Counted from the first letter of the stretch, positions 47,512 to 56,490 are shown. The stretch is DNA of 64,000 bases from Herbihabitans rhizosphaerae (GCF_004216555.1 NZ_SGWQ01000001.1:803126-867125); one strand, 5' to 3'. Translations and numbers: made by a program. Notes: generated by a model from the letters alone, not told the origin.

Positions 47512-47987
47512 GCCTGGATGGTGTCCAGCACCTTGCTGAACTGGTCTTCGAAGCCGCACCGCTGCGCGATCATCTGCAGCTGCTCGTCCGGGTAGAGATC
47601 GACATCGTCGATGATCACCTGCAGCTCGGCGGCCGGCACACCGATGTCGGCCAGCAGGTCCAGCGACCCCGCCGGCCACAGATCGTCATCGTCGTCGTCC
47701 GGCGGCTCGACCCGCAGCAGGTCCAGCGCGTCCGCGGCGATGTCGTAGTCCAGCGCGGCGGCCGAATCGGACAGCAGCAGCGTCACGCCGGCCGGGCCAG
47801 GGCGCAGCAGCAGGAAGAACTCGTCGTCCACGTCGAGCATGCCGAACACCGCGCCGGTGGACCTGATCTTGCGCAGCCCGGTGATCGCCGCGTCGAGCTC
47901 TCGCAGCGTTTCGATCTCCAGCGCCTCACAGCGCCACTTGCCGTCTTCGCGGACGACGGCGACCGCGAAGCCCTCGAGAGGCTCCAT
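47508..47987 (-). CDS. tRNA adenosine deaminase-associated protein
   Basis: The 159-residue protein (start taken at ATG 47987; GTG nine bases upstream is possible) has EPLEGFAVAVVREDGKWRCEALE. It then has DVDDEFFLLLRPGPAG and DIAADALDLL, and ends with LYPDEQLQMIAQRCGFEDQFSKVLD. This matches the actinobacterial family named for lying next to tadA. Function unknown; the translational overlap suggests a joint role. Confidence 0.87.
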   Translation of the reverse strand: MEPLEGFAVAVVREDGKWRCEALEIETLRELDAAITGLRKIRSTGAVFGMLDVDDEFFLLLRPGPAGVTLLLSDSAAALDYDIAADALDLLRVEPPDDDDDDLWPAGSLDLLADIGVPAAELQVIIDDVDLYPDEQLQMIAQRCGFEDQFSKVLDTIQA

Positions 47988-48052
47988 GGAGGACACGGTA
48001 CTGGGATCACGCACTCAAGGTGCAACCGAGAATCCGTGCCAGTATCGATCAC

Positions 48053-49294
48053 ATGGACATCACGCCGCCGCCGCTGCCGCCGTCCCCGCTCTCGGACGAC
48101 CCCCGGTTCACCGGCCTGCTGGACGCCGCCCGCGCGCTGCAGCCGAAAACCGTGGCGCTGCGCAGAGCGGTGCACAAGCACCCCGAGCAGGGGCTGCGGC
48201 TGCCGCGCACCCAGCAGGCGGTGCTGGACGCGCTCGGCGGCCTGGACCTCAAGATCACCACCGGCGAGAGCTGCAGCTCGGTGGTCGGCGTGCTGGAGGG
48301 CGACAAGCCCGGCCCCACCGTGCTGCTGCGCGCCGACATGGACGCGCTCCCCCTGACCGAGACCAGCGGGCTGGAGTTCGCCTCCGAGGTGGACGGGTCG
48401 ATGCACGCGTGCGGGCACGACACGCACACCGCGATGCTGGTGTCCGCCGCGCGCCTGCTGGCCGACAGGCGGGACGCGCTCGCCGGCCAGGTGATCTTCA
48501 TGTTCCAGCCCGGCGAGGAGGGCTATCACGGCGCCCGCCACATGATCCACGACGGCGTGCTGACGGCCGCCGGACGACCGGCGGACAAGGCGTTCGCGCT
48601 GCACGTCACCACCCGGCTGCCCAGCGGCGTGGTGTGCACCCGGCCGGGGGCGATGATGGCCGCGGCGGACACGTTCAGCGTGCGGGTCACCGGCAGGGGC
48701 GGGCACGGCGCGATGCCGCAGGACGCGCTGGACCCGGTGCCGGCCGCGGCCGCCATGGTGGGCGCGCTGCAGACGATGATCACGCGCCGGGTGAGCGCGT
48801 TCGACCCCACGGTGATCACCGTGGGCAGCATCCACGCCGGCACGACGAACAACATCATCCCGGAGTTCGCCGACCTGGAGGGCACGATCCGCACGGTGTC
48901 CGAACAGGCCCGCGCGTTCGTCCGCGAGGAGTTGCCGAAGGTGTGCGAGCACGTCGCGCAGGCGCACGGCTGCCGGGCCGGGGTGGACGTGGTGCCGGGC
49001 TATCCGGTGACGGTCAACGACGACGCGTTCGCCGAGCACGTGGTGCGCGTGGCCGGTGCGGCGCTGGGTGCGGACAACGCCGCGCTGATGGACTTCCCGG
49101 TGATGGGCGCCGAGGACTTCTCCTATGTGCTGCAACGGGTTCCCGGCGCGATGGCGTTCCTCGGCGCGTGCCAGCCCGGGGTCGACCCGGAGGAGGCGCC
49201 GCCCAACCACTCGCCGAGGGTGCACTTCGACGAGTCGGCGATGGTGCACGGCGTGGCGATGTACGCGGCGGTCGCACTCGACGCCCTTCGCTAG
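48053..49294 (+). CDS. M20-family amidohydrolase (N-acyl amino acid/hippurate hydrolase-like)
   Basis: The start is ATG 48053. The 413-residue enzyme has the two-metal pattern of the M20D family: LLRADMDALPLTE, HACGHDTHTAML, FMFQPGEEGYHGARHMI and MGAEDFSYVL. The catalytic Glu is in GEEG. Relatives split N-acyl amino acids, hippurate or indole-acetyl conjugates. The substrate here is not fixed. It is transcribed away from tadA and is followed by tyrA, 30 bp on. Confidence 0.9.
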   Translation: MDITPPPLPPSPLSDDPRFTGLLDAARALQPKTVALRRAVHKHPEQGLRLPRTQQAVLDALGGLDLKITTGESCSSVVGVLEGDKPGPTVLLRADMDALPLTETSGLEFASEVDGSMHACGHDTHTAMLVSAARLLADRRDALAGQVIFMFQPGEEGYHGARHMIHDGVLTAAGRPADKAFALHVTTRLPSGVVCTRPGAMMAAADTFSVRVTGRGGHGAMPQDALDPVPAAAAMVGALQTMITRRVSAFDPTVITVGSIHAGTTNNIIPEFADLEGTIRTVSEQARAFVREELPKVCEHVAQAHGCRAGVDVVPGYPVTVNDDAFAEHVVRVAGAALGADNAALMDFPVMGAEDFSYVLQRVPGAMAFLGACQPGVDPEEAPPNHSPRVHFDESAMVHGVAMYAAVALDALR

Positions 49295-49324
49295 AAAACA
49301 CTGCGTTGAGGGGACAATGTCCAC

Positions 49325-50308
49325 ATGCGACCGGTATGCGTGATCGGGCTGGGACTCATCGGCGGGTCGGTGCTGCGCGCCGCCGCCGCGTCGGGCCGGG
49401 AGGTCCTCGGCGGCACACTGTCCACAGAGGACGCGGAGGCGGCCGCCGCTGACGGCTTCACCGTCGAGTCCACTGTGGACGACGCGCTGCGGGCGGCGGC
49501 CGAGCGGGACGCGATCGTCGTGATCGCGGTACCGCTGCCGGCCGTGGACGAGGTGCTCAGACGAGTCGCCGTGCTCGCGCCCGACTGCCTGCTCACCGAC
49601 GTGGTGAGCGTGAAAACCCCGGTGCGGCACGCGGTTTCCCGACTGGCACCGGCCACCGTGTACATCGGCGGACACCCGATGGCCGGCACCTCGTCGTCCG
49701 GGTGGGCGGCGTCCAGCGCCACGCTGTTCCAGAGCGCAGCGTGGGTGGTCACCGTCGACGACGGCACCCCGGTCGACGCCTGGCGCACGGTGGCCGAGCT
49801 GGCGCTGGACCTCGGCGCGCACGTGGTGCCGACCACCGCGAGCGAGCACGACGACGCGGTGGCCCGGGTATCCCACCTGCCGCACCTGCTGGCCGCGGTG
49901 CTCGCCGCGGTCGGCGCGGACGGCGGGCCGCTGGCGCTGGCGCTGGCCGCCGGCTCGTTCGGCGACGGCACCCGGGTCGCCGGCAGTTCGCCGGAGCTGG
50001 TGCGCGCGATGTGCGAGGGCAATCAAGCTCCGTTGCGGGAGGCGCTGGACGAGGCGCTCGGCCGGCTCGGCGCCGCGCGCGGCTCGCTGGCGTCCACCGG
50101 ATCACTCGGCAAGACCGTCCACAGTGGACACGACGGGCGGCGGGCGCTGGACGGTCACCGCGCCGCCGCGCCGGTACCGATCCGGCTCGACCTCGCCGCA
50201 CCCGAGGCGCTGGCGGGCCTGCGCGCGCTCGGCGCCCAGGGCGGCCGGATCGTGCGGCTGGACGGCGATGACGCGCTGGGCGAGGTGCCGCCCGAGCCCG
50301 CCGACTAG
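49325..50308 (+). CDS. tyrA: Prephenate dehydrogenase
   Basis: The 327-residue protein oxidatively decarboxylates prephenate to 4-hydroxyphenylpyruvate for tyrosine. It begins VCVIGLGLIGGSVLRAAA, the NAD Rossmann loop. VVSVKTPV and GGHPMAGT follow, with the catalytic His, and then SEHDDAVARVSHLPHLLA. Two GTCCACWGTGGAC copies are inside, at 49468 and 50117, read as STVD and VHSG. The stop codon TAG (50306-50308) is within the end of a MITE-like element, so the natural C-terminus may have been changed. Confidence 0.92.
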   Translation: MRPVCVIGLGLIGGSVLRAAAASGREVLGGTLSTEDAEAAAADGFTVESTVDDALRAAAERDAIVVIAVPLPAVDEVLRRVAVLAPDCLLTDVVSVKTPVRHAVSRLAPATVYIGGHPMAGTSSSGWAASSATLFQSAAWVVTVDDGTPVDAWRTVAELALDLGAHVVPTTASEHDDAVARVSHLPHLLAAVLAAVGADGGPLALALAAGSFGDGTRVAGSSPELVRAMCEGNQAPLREALDEALGRLGAARGSLASTGSLGKTVHSGHDGRRALDGHRAAAPVPIRLDLAAPEALAGLRALGAQGGRIVRLDGDDALGEVPPEPAD

Positions 50309-50473
50309 TGTCCCGTGTCCAAGGTTCCTTGATGATTGCCGGGGATCGGCGTGGATGCATCGCAAGGCGGAGGTAAGGCTAGTACCGGGGTTGTACTTGC
50401 CCTTGCCGACAACGCAGCGAGGCGCCGCGCCGGCCCCGGCAATCGCAAGATGACCTCGGACACGGGGCACTAG
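50305..50473. mobile_element. MITE-like palindromic element (169 bp)
   Basis: The ends CTAGTGTCCCGTGTCC (50305-50320) and, inverted, CTAGTGCCCCGTGTCC (50458-50473) match at 15 of 16 bases. Thirteen bases further in on both sides GATTGCCGGGG (50334-50344) pairs with CCCCGGCAATC (50434-50444). It has no coding capacity. It supplies the tyrA stop codon. The ends may include a CTAG target duplication. Confidence 0.8.
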
Positions 50474-50535
50474 CTCCACGTCTCGGGTGCACAACGACAC
50501 GTGCCTTCGAGGGCCGGACCTTCTAGTTTGACGGG

Positions 50536-52521
50536 ATGGATCAACGAGTGCGGCGAGCGGTGCTGCTCGCCGCGGGCGTGGCGGTGATCGGCGGCCTCGT
50601 GGTCGTGCTGCGCGAACCGGCGGCGGACAACGCCACGCCGGAGCCGGAGAAGCCGGTCGCGCAGACGTCGGTGCGCCGGCACGCCGGCGAGGGCGTCGTG
50701 CTCCCCGATCCGGGCGCGCGGCCGGCCGCACCGGTGCGGCTCGTGATCAACCCGGGCGGCGACCGGCTGCGGGTGATGTGGGGGCAACAGGAGACCGGCA
50801 CGCCAGAACCGGCCGGCGCCACCGGCTACGAGGTGCGCTGGGGTGCGCGCGGTCAGCTCGGCGAACCCCAGCTGATCGCCGAACCCGCGATCCAGCTCGA
50901 CGGCCTGGAACCGGGCAACACCTACAACGTCGAGGTGCGCACGGTCGACGCGTGGGGCCAGCGGTCCGAGCCGGCCAAGGCGGCCGGCACGCCGGTACCC
51001 GATCCGGCGGACAGCGCGCCGCTGAGCGTGCTCGACCGGTTCGACGGCCCGAACGCCCCCGACCCCCGGCTGTGGCGGTTCGCGCACTCGCAGGCGTGCG
51101 CCAGCGCGACCCCGGAGCGCGGCCGGCTGATGATCTCGGCGCGCTGTGGGCCGCAGTCCGTGGCACTGCGCTCCCGCACGCCGTTTCGCTTGGCGCACAA
51201 CGAGAACGTGCTCGGCCGCGCGGTTGTCGAGACCGACGCACCCGGCAACTCCGGCGAGCTGCTGTTCGACTTCGTGCCCGGCCCGGTGGACCTCACGCCG
51301 ACACCGGCCGGCCCGCCCGCCCCGTCCGGTCCCGCCGGCATCGACGAGCAGGTCCCGCCCGGCGCGATCCGGGTGCGGGTGTGGACGATCCCGACCGGCG
51401 GACCGGTCACCGGGGACAGCCCGCTCGGCACCCCGCTGACACAGGTCCAGGTGGTCACCGCACCCGGCACGCCGGCCGCCGGTGTCCCGGTCACCCCGCA
51501 CCCGGTGCCGCTGGCCAGAACCGGGTTGACCATCCGCTGGGAGGTGCGGCTGACCCGCGAGGGCGTCCGCGTGTTCCGCGACGGTCAGCTCGTCGGCGCC
51601 GGCCAGGTGGTGCCGACGTGGACCGAGGCGACCGCGCTGGTCGGGTTCGTCGGACCGCAGGGCGGGCAACTGCGTGCGGCGGTGGACCGGGCCGGTTTCG
51701 CCGGTGCGCCAACGGAAACACCGCAGCTGGTCGTGCCGCCGGCACTGGACCTGGAGCGCCGGATCGGGCCGTTCAACCCGCTGCCCACGCCGGTCGACGG
51801 CCCGCCGATGGCCGGTGTCCGAAGTGGACAGTTGCGGCTGACCGTGGTGCCGAGTACCGACGTGCCCGCGCCGGTCGACCGGCACGCGCTGGTCGTGGAC
51901 GTCGGCGGGAAGGTACTGCCGGCGCGGCCCGCCGTGCCGGGTCAGGTGCTGGCCAGGCGGGTGCGCTACCCGGTCGTGGTCGACCTGCCGCCGGAGGCGA
52001 TCGTACTGGGCAAGGAGCGCGGCGAGCTGTCCGTGCGGGTGTGGAACGCGCGGGACAGCACGCGGCTGCTCGCCGACATCGAGCACGCCAGCCTGGAGCT
52101 GACCGGCGAGCCGGGTGCCGGTGCGGTGCCGGCGCCGCCCACTCCGCCGGTCCCGCCGCCACCGCCCGCGGTCGCACGGCCGGAGCCCGTGCTGCTGGAC
52201 GCGGCCGGCATGCCGGTCGACCCCGGCAGGAGCGTGCCGCCCGGCCGGCTGCTGCTGGACGTGACCATGGACGCGGCGGCGAGCCGGCGTGCGGGCGCCG
52301 CCGTGGCCGGGCTGGCCGGAATCGAGGTGTGGCTGGACGGCCGGCACCTCGCCGGGTTGCCCACGACGGCGGACGGGCCGGGCGTCGGCGGCCGCTGGCG
52401 GATCGCGCTGAACACCGTCGGCCTTGTGCCCGGCCCGCACTCGATCGAGGTCAGGGTGATCAGCACGGACCCGAACGCCACCCGCGCGAACCGCTACGTG
52501 TCGCTGCTGCTCACGCCCTGA
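50536..52521 (+). CDS. Membrane-anchored or secreted protein with a fibronectin-III domain
   Basis: The 661-residue protein has one N-terminal helix (VRRAVLLAAGVAVIGGLVVVL) that may be a signal anchor. A fibronectin-III domain (about 65-155: APVRLVINPGGDRLRVMW, TGYEVRWGA, GNTYNVEVRTVDAWGQRS) follows. It is then a long beta-rich, Pro-rich region with repeated sets of strands that resembles lectin or jelly-roll domains. No catalytic motif. The only nearby feature is the MITE upstream. Probably an extracytoplasmic binding or structural protein. Confidence 0.72.
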   Translation: MDQRVRRAVLLAAGVAVIGGLVVVLREPAADNATPEPEKPVAQTSVRRHAGEGVVLPDPGARPAAPVRLVINPGGDRLRVMWGQQETGTPEPAGATGYEVRWGARGQLGEPQLIAEPAIQLDGLEPGNTYNVEVRTVDAWGQRSEPAKAAGTPVPDPADSAPLSVLDRFDGPNAPDPRLWRFAHSQACASATPERGRLMISARCGPQSVALRSRTPFRLAHNENVLGRAVVETDAPGNSGELLFDFVPGPVDLTPTPAGPPAPSGPAGIDEQVPPGAIRVRVWTIPTGGPVTGDSPLGTPLTQVQVVTAPGTPAAGVPVTPHPVPLARTGLTIRWEVRLTREGVRVFRDGQLVGAGQVVPTWTEATALVGFVGPQGGQLRAAVDRAGFAGAPTETPQLVVPPALDLERRIGPFNPLPTPVDGPPMAGVRSGQLRLTVVPSTDVPAPVDRHALVVDVGGKVLPARPAVPGQVLARRVRYPVVVDLPPEAIVLGKERGELSVRVWNARDSTRLLADIEHASLELTGEPGAGAVPAPPTPPVPPPPPAVARPEPVLLDAAGMPVDPGRSVPPGRLLLDVTMDAAASRRAGAAVAGLAGIEVWLDGRHLAGLPTTADGPGVGGRWRIALNTVGLVPGPHSIEVRVISTDPNATRANRYVSLLLTP

Positions 52522-53103
52522 TCAGACCCGCGAGGAGATCCCGGGGTAGGTGATCACCACGCCGTCGGAGTCGACGGTGATGTCGGCGGTGAAGTCGTCC
52601 TGGGCGAACCGCACGACCGACTCGCGCTCACCGATCGACACGGTCGAGTAGGTCTGCCGCACGACGTGCACGGTGAGGTCGGGCAGCGTCACCCACACCA
52701 CGGCGAGCTCGTGCTCGCCGGGCTCACGGTGCAACCCGAGCCGGCGGATCGGCAGCGCGTTGAACGTGACCGCGCCGGCCAGATCGATGTCCGCGGCACC
52801 GTCGAAGTCGCTGCGCTCGGCGCCGGAATCACCGCGGCCGTGGTCGACCAGCCACACGCCGTCCTCGGAGCGGCTCAGCGAGACCGTGCGCTCCTCCTCT
52901 GCCGTGGTGCTGCGCACGAGCAGCCGGCCGGAGTCGGCGGTCTTGTCCACGCCGAGCTCGAAGGACGCGTTGTACGCCTCGATCCCCGCCGCCGGGTCCG
53001 ACGCCACGACGAGCCTGCCGGACCCGCGCAGCCGGCCCTCGCTGACCAGGAGCCGGACCGACTCCATGGACGGCGGGTTCTCGCCGCGCCAGGTGTGGAT
53101 CAC
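52522..53103 (-). CDS. Putative glycolipid-binding (DUF1089-type) protein
   Basis: The start is taken as GTG 53103 (VIHTWRGENPPSMESVRL), because the longer frame covers a hairpin. The 193-residue protein has the glycolipid-binding family pattern: WRG...ESVRLLVSEGRLRGSGRLV, YNASFEL and FDGAADIDLAGAVTFNALPIRRL. It ends ...PDLTVHVVRQTYSTV. The family has a beta-barrel fold and is predicted to bind lipids. It converges with the FN3 gene directly. Confidence 0.78.
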   Translation of the reverse strand: MIHTWRGENPPSMESVRLLVSEGRLRGSGRLVVASDPAAGIEAYNASFELGVDKTADSGRLLVRSTTAEEERTVSLSRSEDGVWLVDHGRGDSGAERSDFDGAADIDLAGAVTFNALPIRRLGLHREPGEHELAVVWVTLPDLTVHVVRQTYSTVSIGERESVVRFAQDDFTADITVDSDGVVITYPGISSRV

Positions 53104-53110
53104 AGATGAG

Positions 53111-53142
53111 GAGCGGGTCCCTCCGTTCGGAAGGACCCGCTC
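53111..53142 (-). terminator. Hairpin after the small antitoxin-like gene
   Basis: GAGCGGGTCC (53111-53120) pairs with GGACCCGCTC (53133-53142). It lies 18 bp beyond the stop of minus-strand gene 53160-53372 and just before the start of the next gene. Confidence 0.72.
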
Positions 53143-53159
53143 ACCGTGTTGAGCGTTCG

Positions 53160-53372
53160 TCACTGGTTGCCTGAGTCCCCACGCTTGTCGGGGCCGCCGC
53201 CGGGCAGGACGTCCTTCGCCTTGTCGGTGGCCTTGTCGATCTTGTCCGCGTGGCCGCCGAACTTACCCTTGGCGAACTCTCCGGCCTTGTCGACACCCTG
53301 TTCGATCTTGTCGCCGTGCTTCTCGCCGATCTCCTCGGCCTTCTTCTTCAGCTTTCCGAAGTCGATACCCAT
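53160..53372 (-). CDS. Small antitoxin-family (MT0933-like) protein, 70 aa
   Basis: The start is ATG 53372, with AAGGAG before it. The protein is MGIDFGKLKKKAEEIGEKHG followed by DKIEQGVDKAGEFAKGKFGG and a Gly-rich tail. It is highly charged and amphipathic, with the MGIDFGKLKxKAE start of the MT0933 antitoxin family. It shares the MGI..KxKA..F plan with 46758-46949. No toxin partner lies beside it. Confidence 0.75.
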   Translation of the reverse strand: MGIDFGKLKKKAEEIGEKHGDKIEQGVDKAGEFAKGKFGGHADKIDKATDKAKDVLPGGGPDKRGDSGNQ

Positions 53373-53453
53373 GGTGCTCCTTCGCACTCCAACTGAAGGT
53401 CGGGCCACCACTCGATCGTGGCATTACGCCGTCGAACGTTACCCCTATCGAGC

Positions 53454-53489
53454 ATGAGGGGCGCGTCCGAAGCCGGACGCGCCCCTCAT
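53454..53489 (-). terminator. Perfect 16-bp hairpin after the thioester-domain gene
   Basis: ATGAGGGGCGCGTCCG (53454-53469) pairs exactly with 53474-53489 across an AAGC loop. It lies 17 bp beyond the stop of the minus-strand surface-protein gene. Confidence 0.87.
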
Positions 53490-53505
53490 GCGAGTGATGC
53501 CTTGA

Positions 53506-54654
53506 TCAGCCGTGGTTGCGGCGGCGCTGCAGCGCGAACACGCCACCCGCGGCACCCAGGGCGAGCACGCCGAGGCCGACCAGCAGCGGCGCGTTGCCGC
53601 CGCCCGACTCGGCCGGCGCGGCCTGCGCGTCACCGGCGGGGATCTTCACCGGAACGCTCGGCTTCGGGCTGGTCGGCACCGGAGCGGCGGCCTTCCAGCT
53701 CACCTTGGCCTCGTCGGACAGCTTGGTGTTGTCCGCCTTCGCCAGGATCAGCGACTGCGTCGGGTGCTGCTGGTAGTCCTTGCCGATGAACAGCCGGCCG
53801 GCGGTCAGCTTGGCGCTGGCGTCCAGCTTGAAGCTGCCCTCACCGGCGGCCGTGGCGGACGGCACGTCGAAGAAGATCTCCGAGCCGTTCTTGATGTCCT
53901 TGGCGGCCAGCTCCTTGCCGGCGGTGTCGACGACCTTGACACCCTCGGGAAGCTGCTTGGTCAGCTCGACCGCGTCGGCCGTGGTGCTGACCTTGAACGG
54001 GCCGACCTTCTTGCCGGCCTCGCCGGACAGGCTCTCCGGGCTGATCTTCAGCGCGGGGGTCGGCTGGTCACCGATGCCGACGTTGTCCTTGCCGGTCAGG
54101 AAGCCGTAGAGCTTGTTGACGTCGTCCTTGGCGTCCGCGTTGCCCGGGGTCGGGTTCGCCGTGTCCAGGTTGGCCTGGTCGCTGAAGTGCCACACCGCGG
54201 CCTGGGTCGCGGAGATGGCCTCTTCCTTGCTCAGCCCGTCCTTGAACTGCAGGCCGGCCTTGGTCGTCGTGGTGGACAGCTTGTCCAGTTCCACCGCGGG
54301 GTAGGAGTGGTGCAGCACCCAGTTGACCTTGGCGCGGTTCTTGTGGAACGGCGATTCGCCCTGCGGGTAGGCGTCCCAGCCGACCTCGTTGAAGTCGGGG
54401 AACTTCGGGTCGATCGTGACGTGCAGCTCGACGCAGTACGTGCTGAGCTTCGCGTCCCCGCTCTTGAGACCGATCAGCTTGGTGGTGATGTTCTGCGGGC
54501 CACCCTTGAGGTTGACCCGGAGGCCGTCCACGTTGCCCGAGGGGTCCAGCTTCCCGGTGGTCTGCGCGCTGGCCGGCAGTGCCGTCAGCATGGTGATGAT
54601 CGAGGCTCCCACGACGGCAGCGCCGGCGCGGACGAGGGTTGACCGACTAGCCAT
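53506..54654 (-). CDS. Cell-surface thioester-domain (Cys-Gln, TQXA) protein
   Basis: The start is ATG 54654, behind AAGGAGA; the longer frame is artefact. The 382-residue preprotein has a signal peptide (MASRSTLVRAGAAVVGASII to PASAQ). A Cys74 (STYCVELH) and a Gln151 (ISATQAAVWHF) follow, the pair that makes an internal thioester bond in TQXA/Cys-Gln domain adhesins. The C-terminus has a Pro/Ala-rich stalk and a helix ending RRRNHG, but no LPxTG motif, so it may be anchored by the helix or an atypical sortase signal. It can attach covalently to a target surface. Upstream is an unusual 171-bp region. Confidence 0.85.
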   Translation of the reverse strand: MASRSTLVRAGAAVVGASIITMLTALPASAQTTGKLDPSGNVDGLRVNLKGGPQNITTKLIGLKSGDAKLSTYCVELHVTIDPKFPDFNEVGWDAYPQGESPFHKNRAKVNWVLHHSYPAVELDKLSTTTTKAGLQFKDGLSKEEAISATQAAVWHFSDQANLDTANPTPGNADAKDDVNKLYGFLTGKDNVGIGDQPTPALKISPESLSGEAGKKVGPFKVSTTADAVELTKQLPEGVKVVDTAGKELAAKDIKNGSEIFFDVPSATAAGEGSFKLDASAKLTAGRLFIGKDYQQHPTQSLILAKADNTKLSDEAKVSWKAAAPVPTSPKPSVPVKIPAGDAQAAPAESGGGNAPLLVGLGVLALGAAGGVFALQRRRNHG

Positions 54655-54825
54655 GGCTCTCCTTATGCGCGGTCCTAAACAGCGGTCCCCGATGTTGATC
54701 ACCTCACGGTCCGCTCCCCCTGTTGAGATCCGGGAGCCACTCCTGGTGAGTCGATCAGCGAGGCCGGACTTTAGCGCTGACACAAAACGGACAGTGTTCG
54801 GGGGGTGACAATTAGTCCAAATGGC
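54655..54825 (-). promoter_or_regulatory. Leader of the thioester-domain gene, unassigned structure
   Basis: The 171 bp before the start include an AGCGG/CCGCT pair that frames TGATCAACATC, a GGAGTGGCTCC hairpin and a TTAGGACC segment. No known riboswitch was matched. TGTCCG/CGGACA-like arms near 54776-54795 may be an operator. A regulatory RNA is possible, not shown. Confidence 0.35.
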
Positions 54826-56490
54826 CTAACGTGATTCCCAGCGCGCCACAACGTCGTCGAGCACCGTCATCGGCAGCGCGCCGCCGCCCAACACCAGGTC
54901 GTGGAACTCGCGAATGTCGAAGGCATCCCCGAGGCTCGCCCGCGCCCGGTCCCGCAGCCGCTCGAATTCCAGCCGTCCCACCATGTAGGACAGCGCCTGG
55001 CCCGGATAGGCGATGTACCGGTCGATCTCGACCACGATGTCCTGCCGCGCCATCGGCACGTTCTCGATCATGAAGTCGATCGCCCGCTCGCGGCTCCACC
55101 CCTTGACGTGCATGCCGGTGTCCACCACCAGCCGGCTCGCCCGCACCGAGTCCATGGCGAGCATCCCGAGCCGCGCCACGTCGTCGGTGTACAGGCCCAT
55201 CCGCTCGGCCAGCCGCTCGGTGTACAGCCCCCAACCCTCGGCGTAGGCGTTGACGATCACGTACCGCCGCAGGTCCGGCAGCTCGGCCAGCTCCTGCGCG
55301 ATCGAAATCTGGAAGTGGTGGCCCGGCACCGCCTCGTGGAACGCGGTCACCTCGGCCAGGTACCGGTCGCGCTGCTCGGCGTCGTGCGTGTTGGCGAAGT
55401 AGGTGCCGGCGCGCGTGCCGTCCGCCGACGGGCGCATGTAGTAGGCCATCGGCGCGCCGGGCGCCTGTGCCGCCGGCACCGCCTCCACCACGCACGGCGA
55501 ACTCGGCAGCCGGCCGAACCACTCCGGCGCCACCCGTTCCGCGCGGGCCACCGCCGTGCGCGCGGCGTCCAGCAGCTCGTCGGCGTCCCGCCAGCGCATC
55601 GCCGGGTCGGTGCGCAGCCGCTGGAACACCTGCTGCCGGTCCGACGTGCCGAACACCCGCTGGCCGATCTCCGCGTACTCCCCGGTCAGCGCGTCCAGCA
55701 GGTCCAGCCCGGTCTGGTGCAGGTCCTCGGGCGTGCGGGCGGTGGTGGTGTGGAACTCCGACAGCGACGCGTAGGACGCCTCGCCGTCCGGCAGCCAGCA
55801 CAGGCCGACCTTCTCGGCGTCCCTGGCGTGCCCGTTCACCTCGGTGGCGAGCACCTGCCGGTAGGCGGTGAAGGCGGGGCGCACCACGGCCTCCAGCAGG
55901 GCGTCCCGCTCGACGGCGAACGCCTCGGCTCCGTCCGGCGGGGTCGGCCGGCGCAGCGGGTCGGCGTCCGGATCGGCGAGGTACCGGTCCAGGTGCGCGA
56001 CCGCGTTGGTGACCAGGTGCGCGACCGGCAGCCGGCCGGCACGCAGGCCCACCCGATGCCGCTCGGCGATCGCGCCGAGGAAGGCGGGGATCGCGCGCAG
56101 CCGCTCCACGTAGGACTCGCCGCGCCCGTCCAGGCTGAGCATCGGCAGCGCGGTGAGCAGGCCGGACGCCGGGGCCACGAACAGGTCGGTGATCGTGTAC
56201 TCGACCTGGCGGGAGTCCAGCGCGGAGAGGAACGCATCGGCCTGCTGTTTGGCCACGTCCAGCGTCACCAGGTCCTCGCCGTGCACACCGGCCCGATCGA
56301 CGGCGTCCAGCCGCGCCGCGATGTCGGTCACCCGCGCCCGCGAGGCCGCGTCCCCCTCCTCCGAGGGGTCACCGAGACCCTCGTAACCTGGCAGCCCGAG
56401 CAGGCTCGCCTCGAGCGGCTCGGCCTCGAGCAGGGCGCGCAGCAACTCGTCGGCGATCGTCTGGACGCTGGTCGCGGGGTCGGCGTTCAT
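54826..56490 (-). CDS. DUF885 family putative metallopeptidase
   Basis: The start is ATG 56490, with GGGAG upstream. The 554-residue protein has the DUF885 zinc motif HEAVPGHH (385-392), MAYYMRPSADG and ERAIDFMIENVPM, and a mainly helical build as in the M3-like/DUF885 family. No signal peptide. It is thought to be a cytosolic metallo-carboxypeptidase or oligopeptidase; substrates are unproven. It is divergent from the gene at 56577. Confidence 0.87.
   Translation of the reverse strand: MNADPATSVQTIADELLRALLEAEPLEASLLGLPGYEGLGDPSEEGDAASRARVTDIAARLDAVDRAGVHGEDLVTLDVAKQQADAFLSALDSRQVEYTITDLFVAPASGLLTALPMLSLDGRGESYVERLRAIPAFLGAIAERHRVGLRAGRLPVAHLVTNAVAHLDRYLADPDADPLRRPTPPDGAEAFAVERDALLEAVVRPAFTAYRQVLATEVNGHARDAEKVGLCWLPDGEASYASLSEFHTTTARTPEDLHQTGLDLLDALTGEYAEIGQRVFGTSDRQQVFQRLRTDPAMRWRDADELLDAARTAVARAERVAPEWFGRLPSSPCVVEAVPAAQAPGAPMAYYMRPSADGTRAGTYFANTHDAEQRDRYLAEVTAFHEAVPGHHFQISIAQELAELPDLRRYVIVNAYAEGWGLYTERLAERMGLYTDDVARLGMLAMDSVRASRLVVDTGMHVKGWSRERAIDFMIENVPMARQDIVVEIDRYIAYPGQALSYMVGRLEFERLRDRARASLGDAFDIREFHDLVLGGGALPMTVLDDVVARWESR

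Noticed and set aside
54655..54825. A c-di-AMP (ydaO-type) riboswitch in front of the thioester-domain gene.
   Set aside because: The conserved GGGGAACC and GGGGUGAAUC-type elements could not be found.
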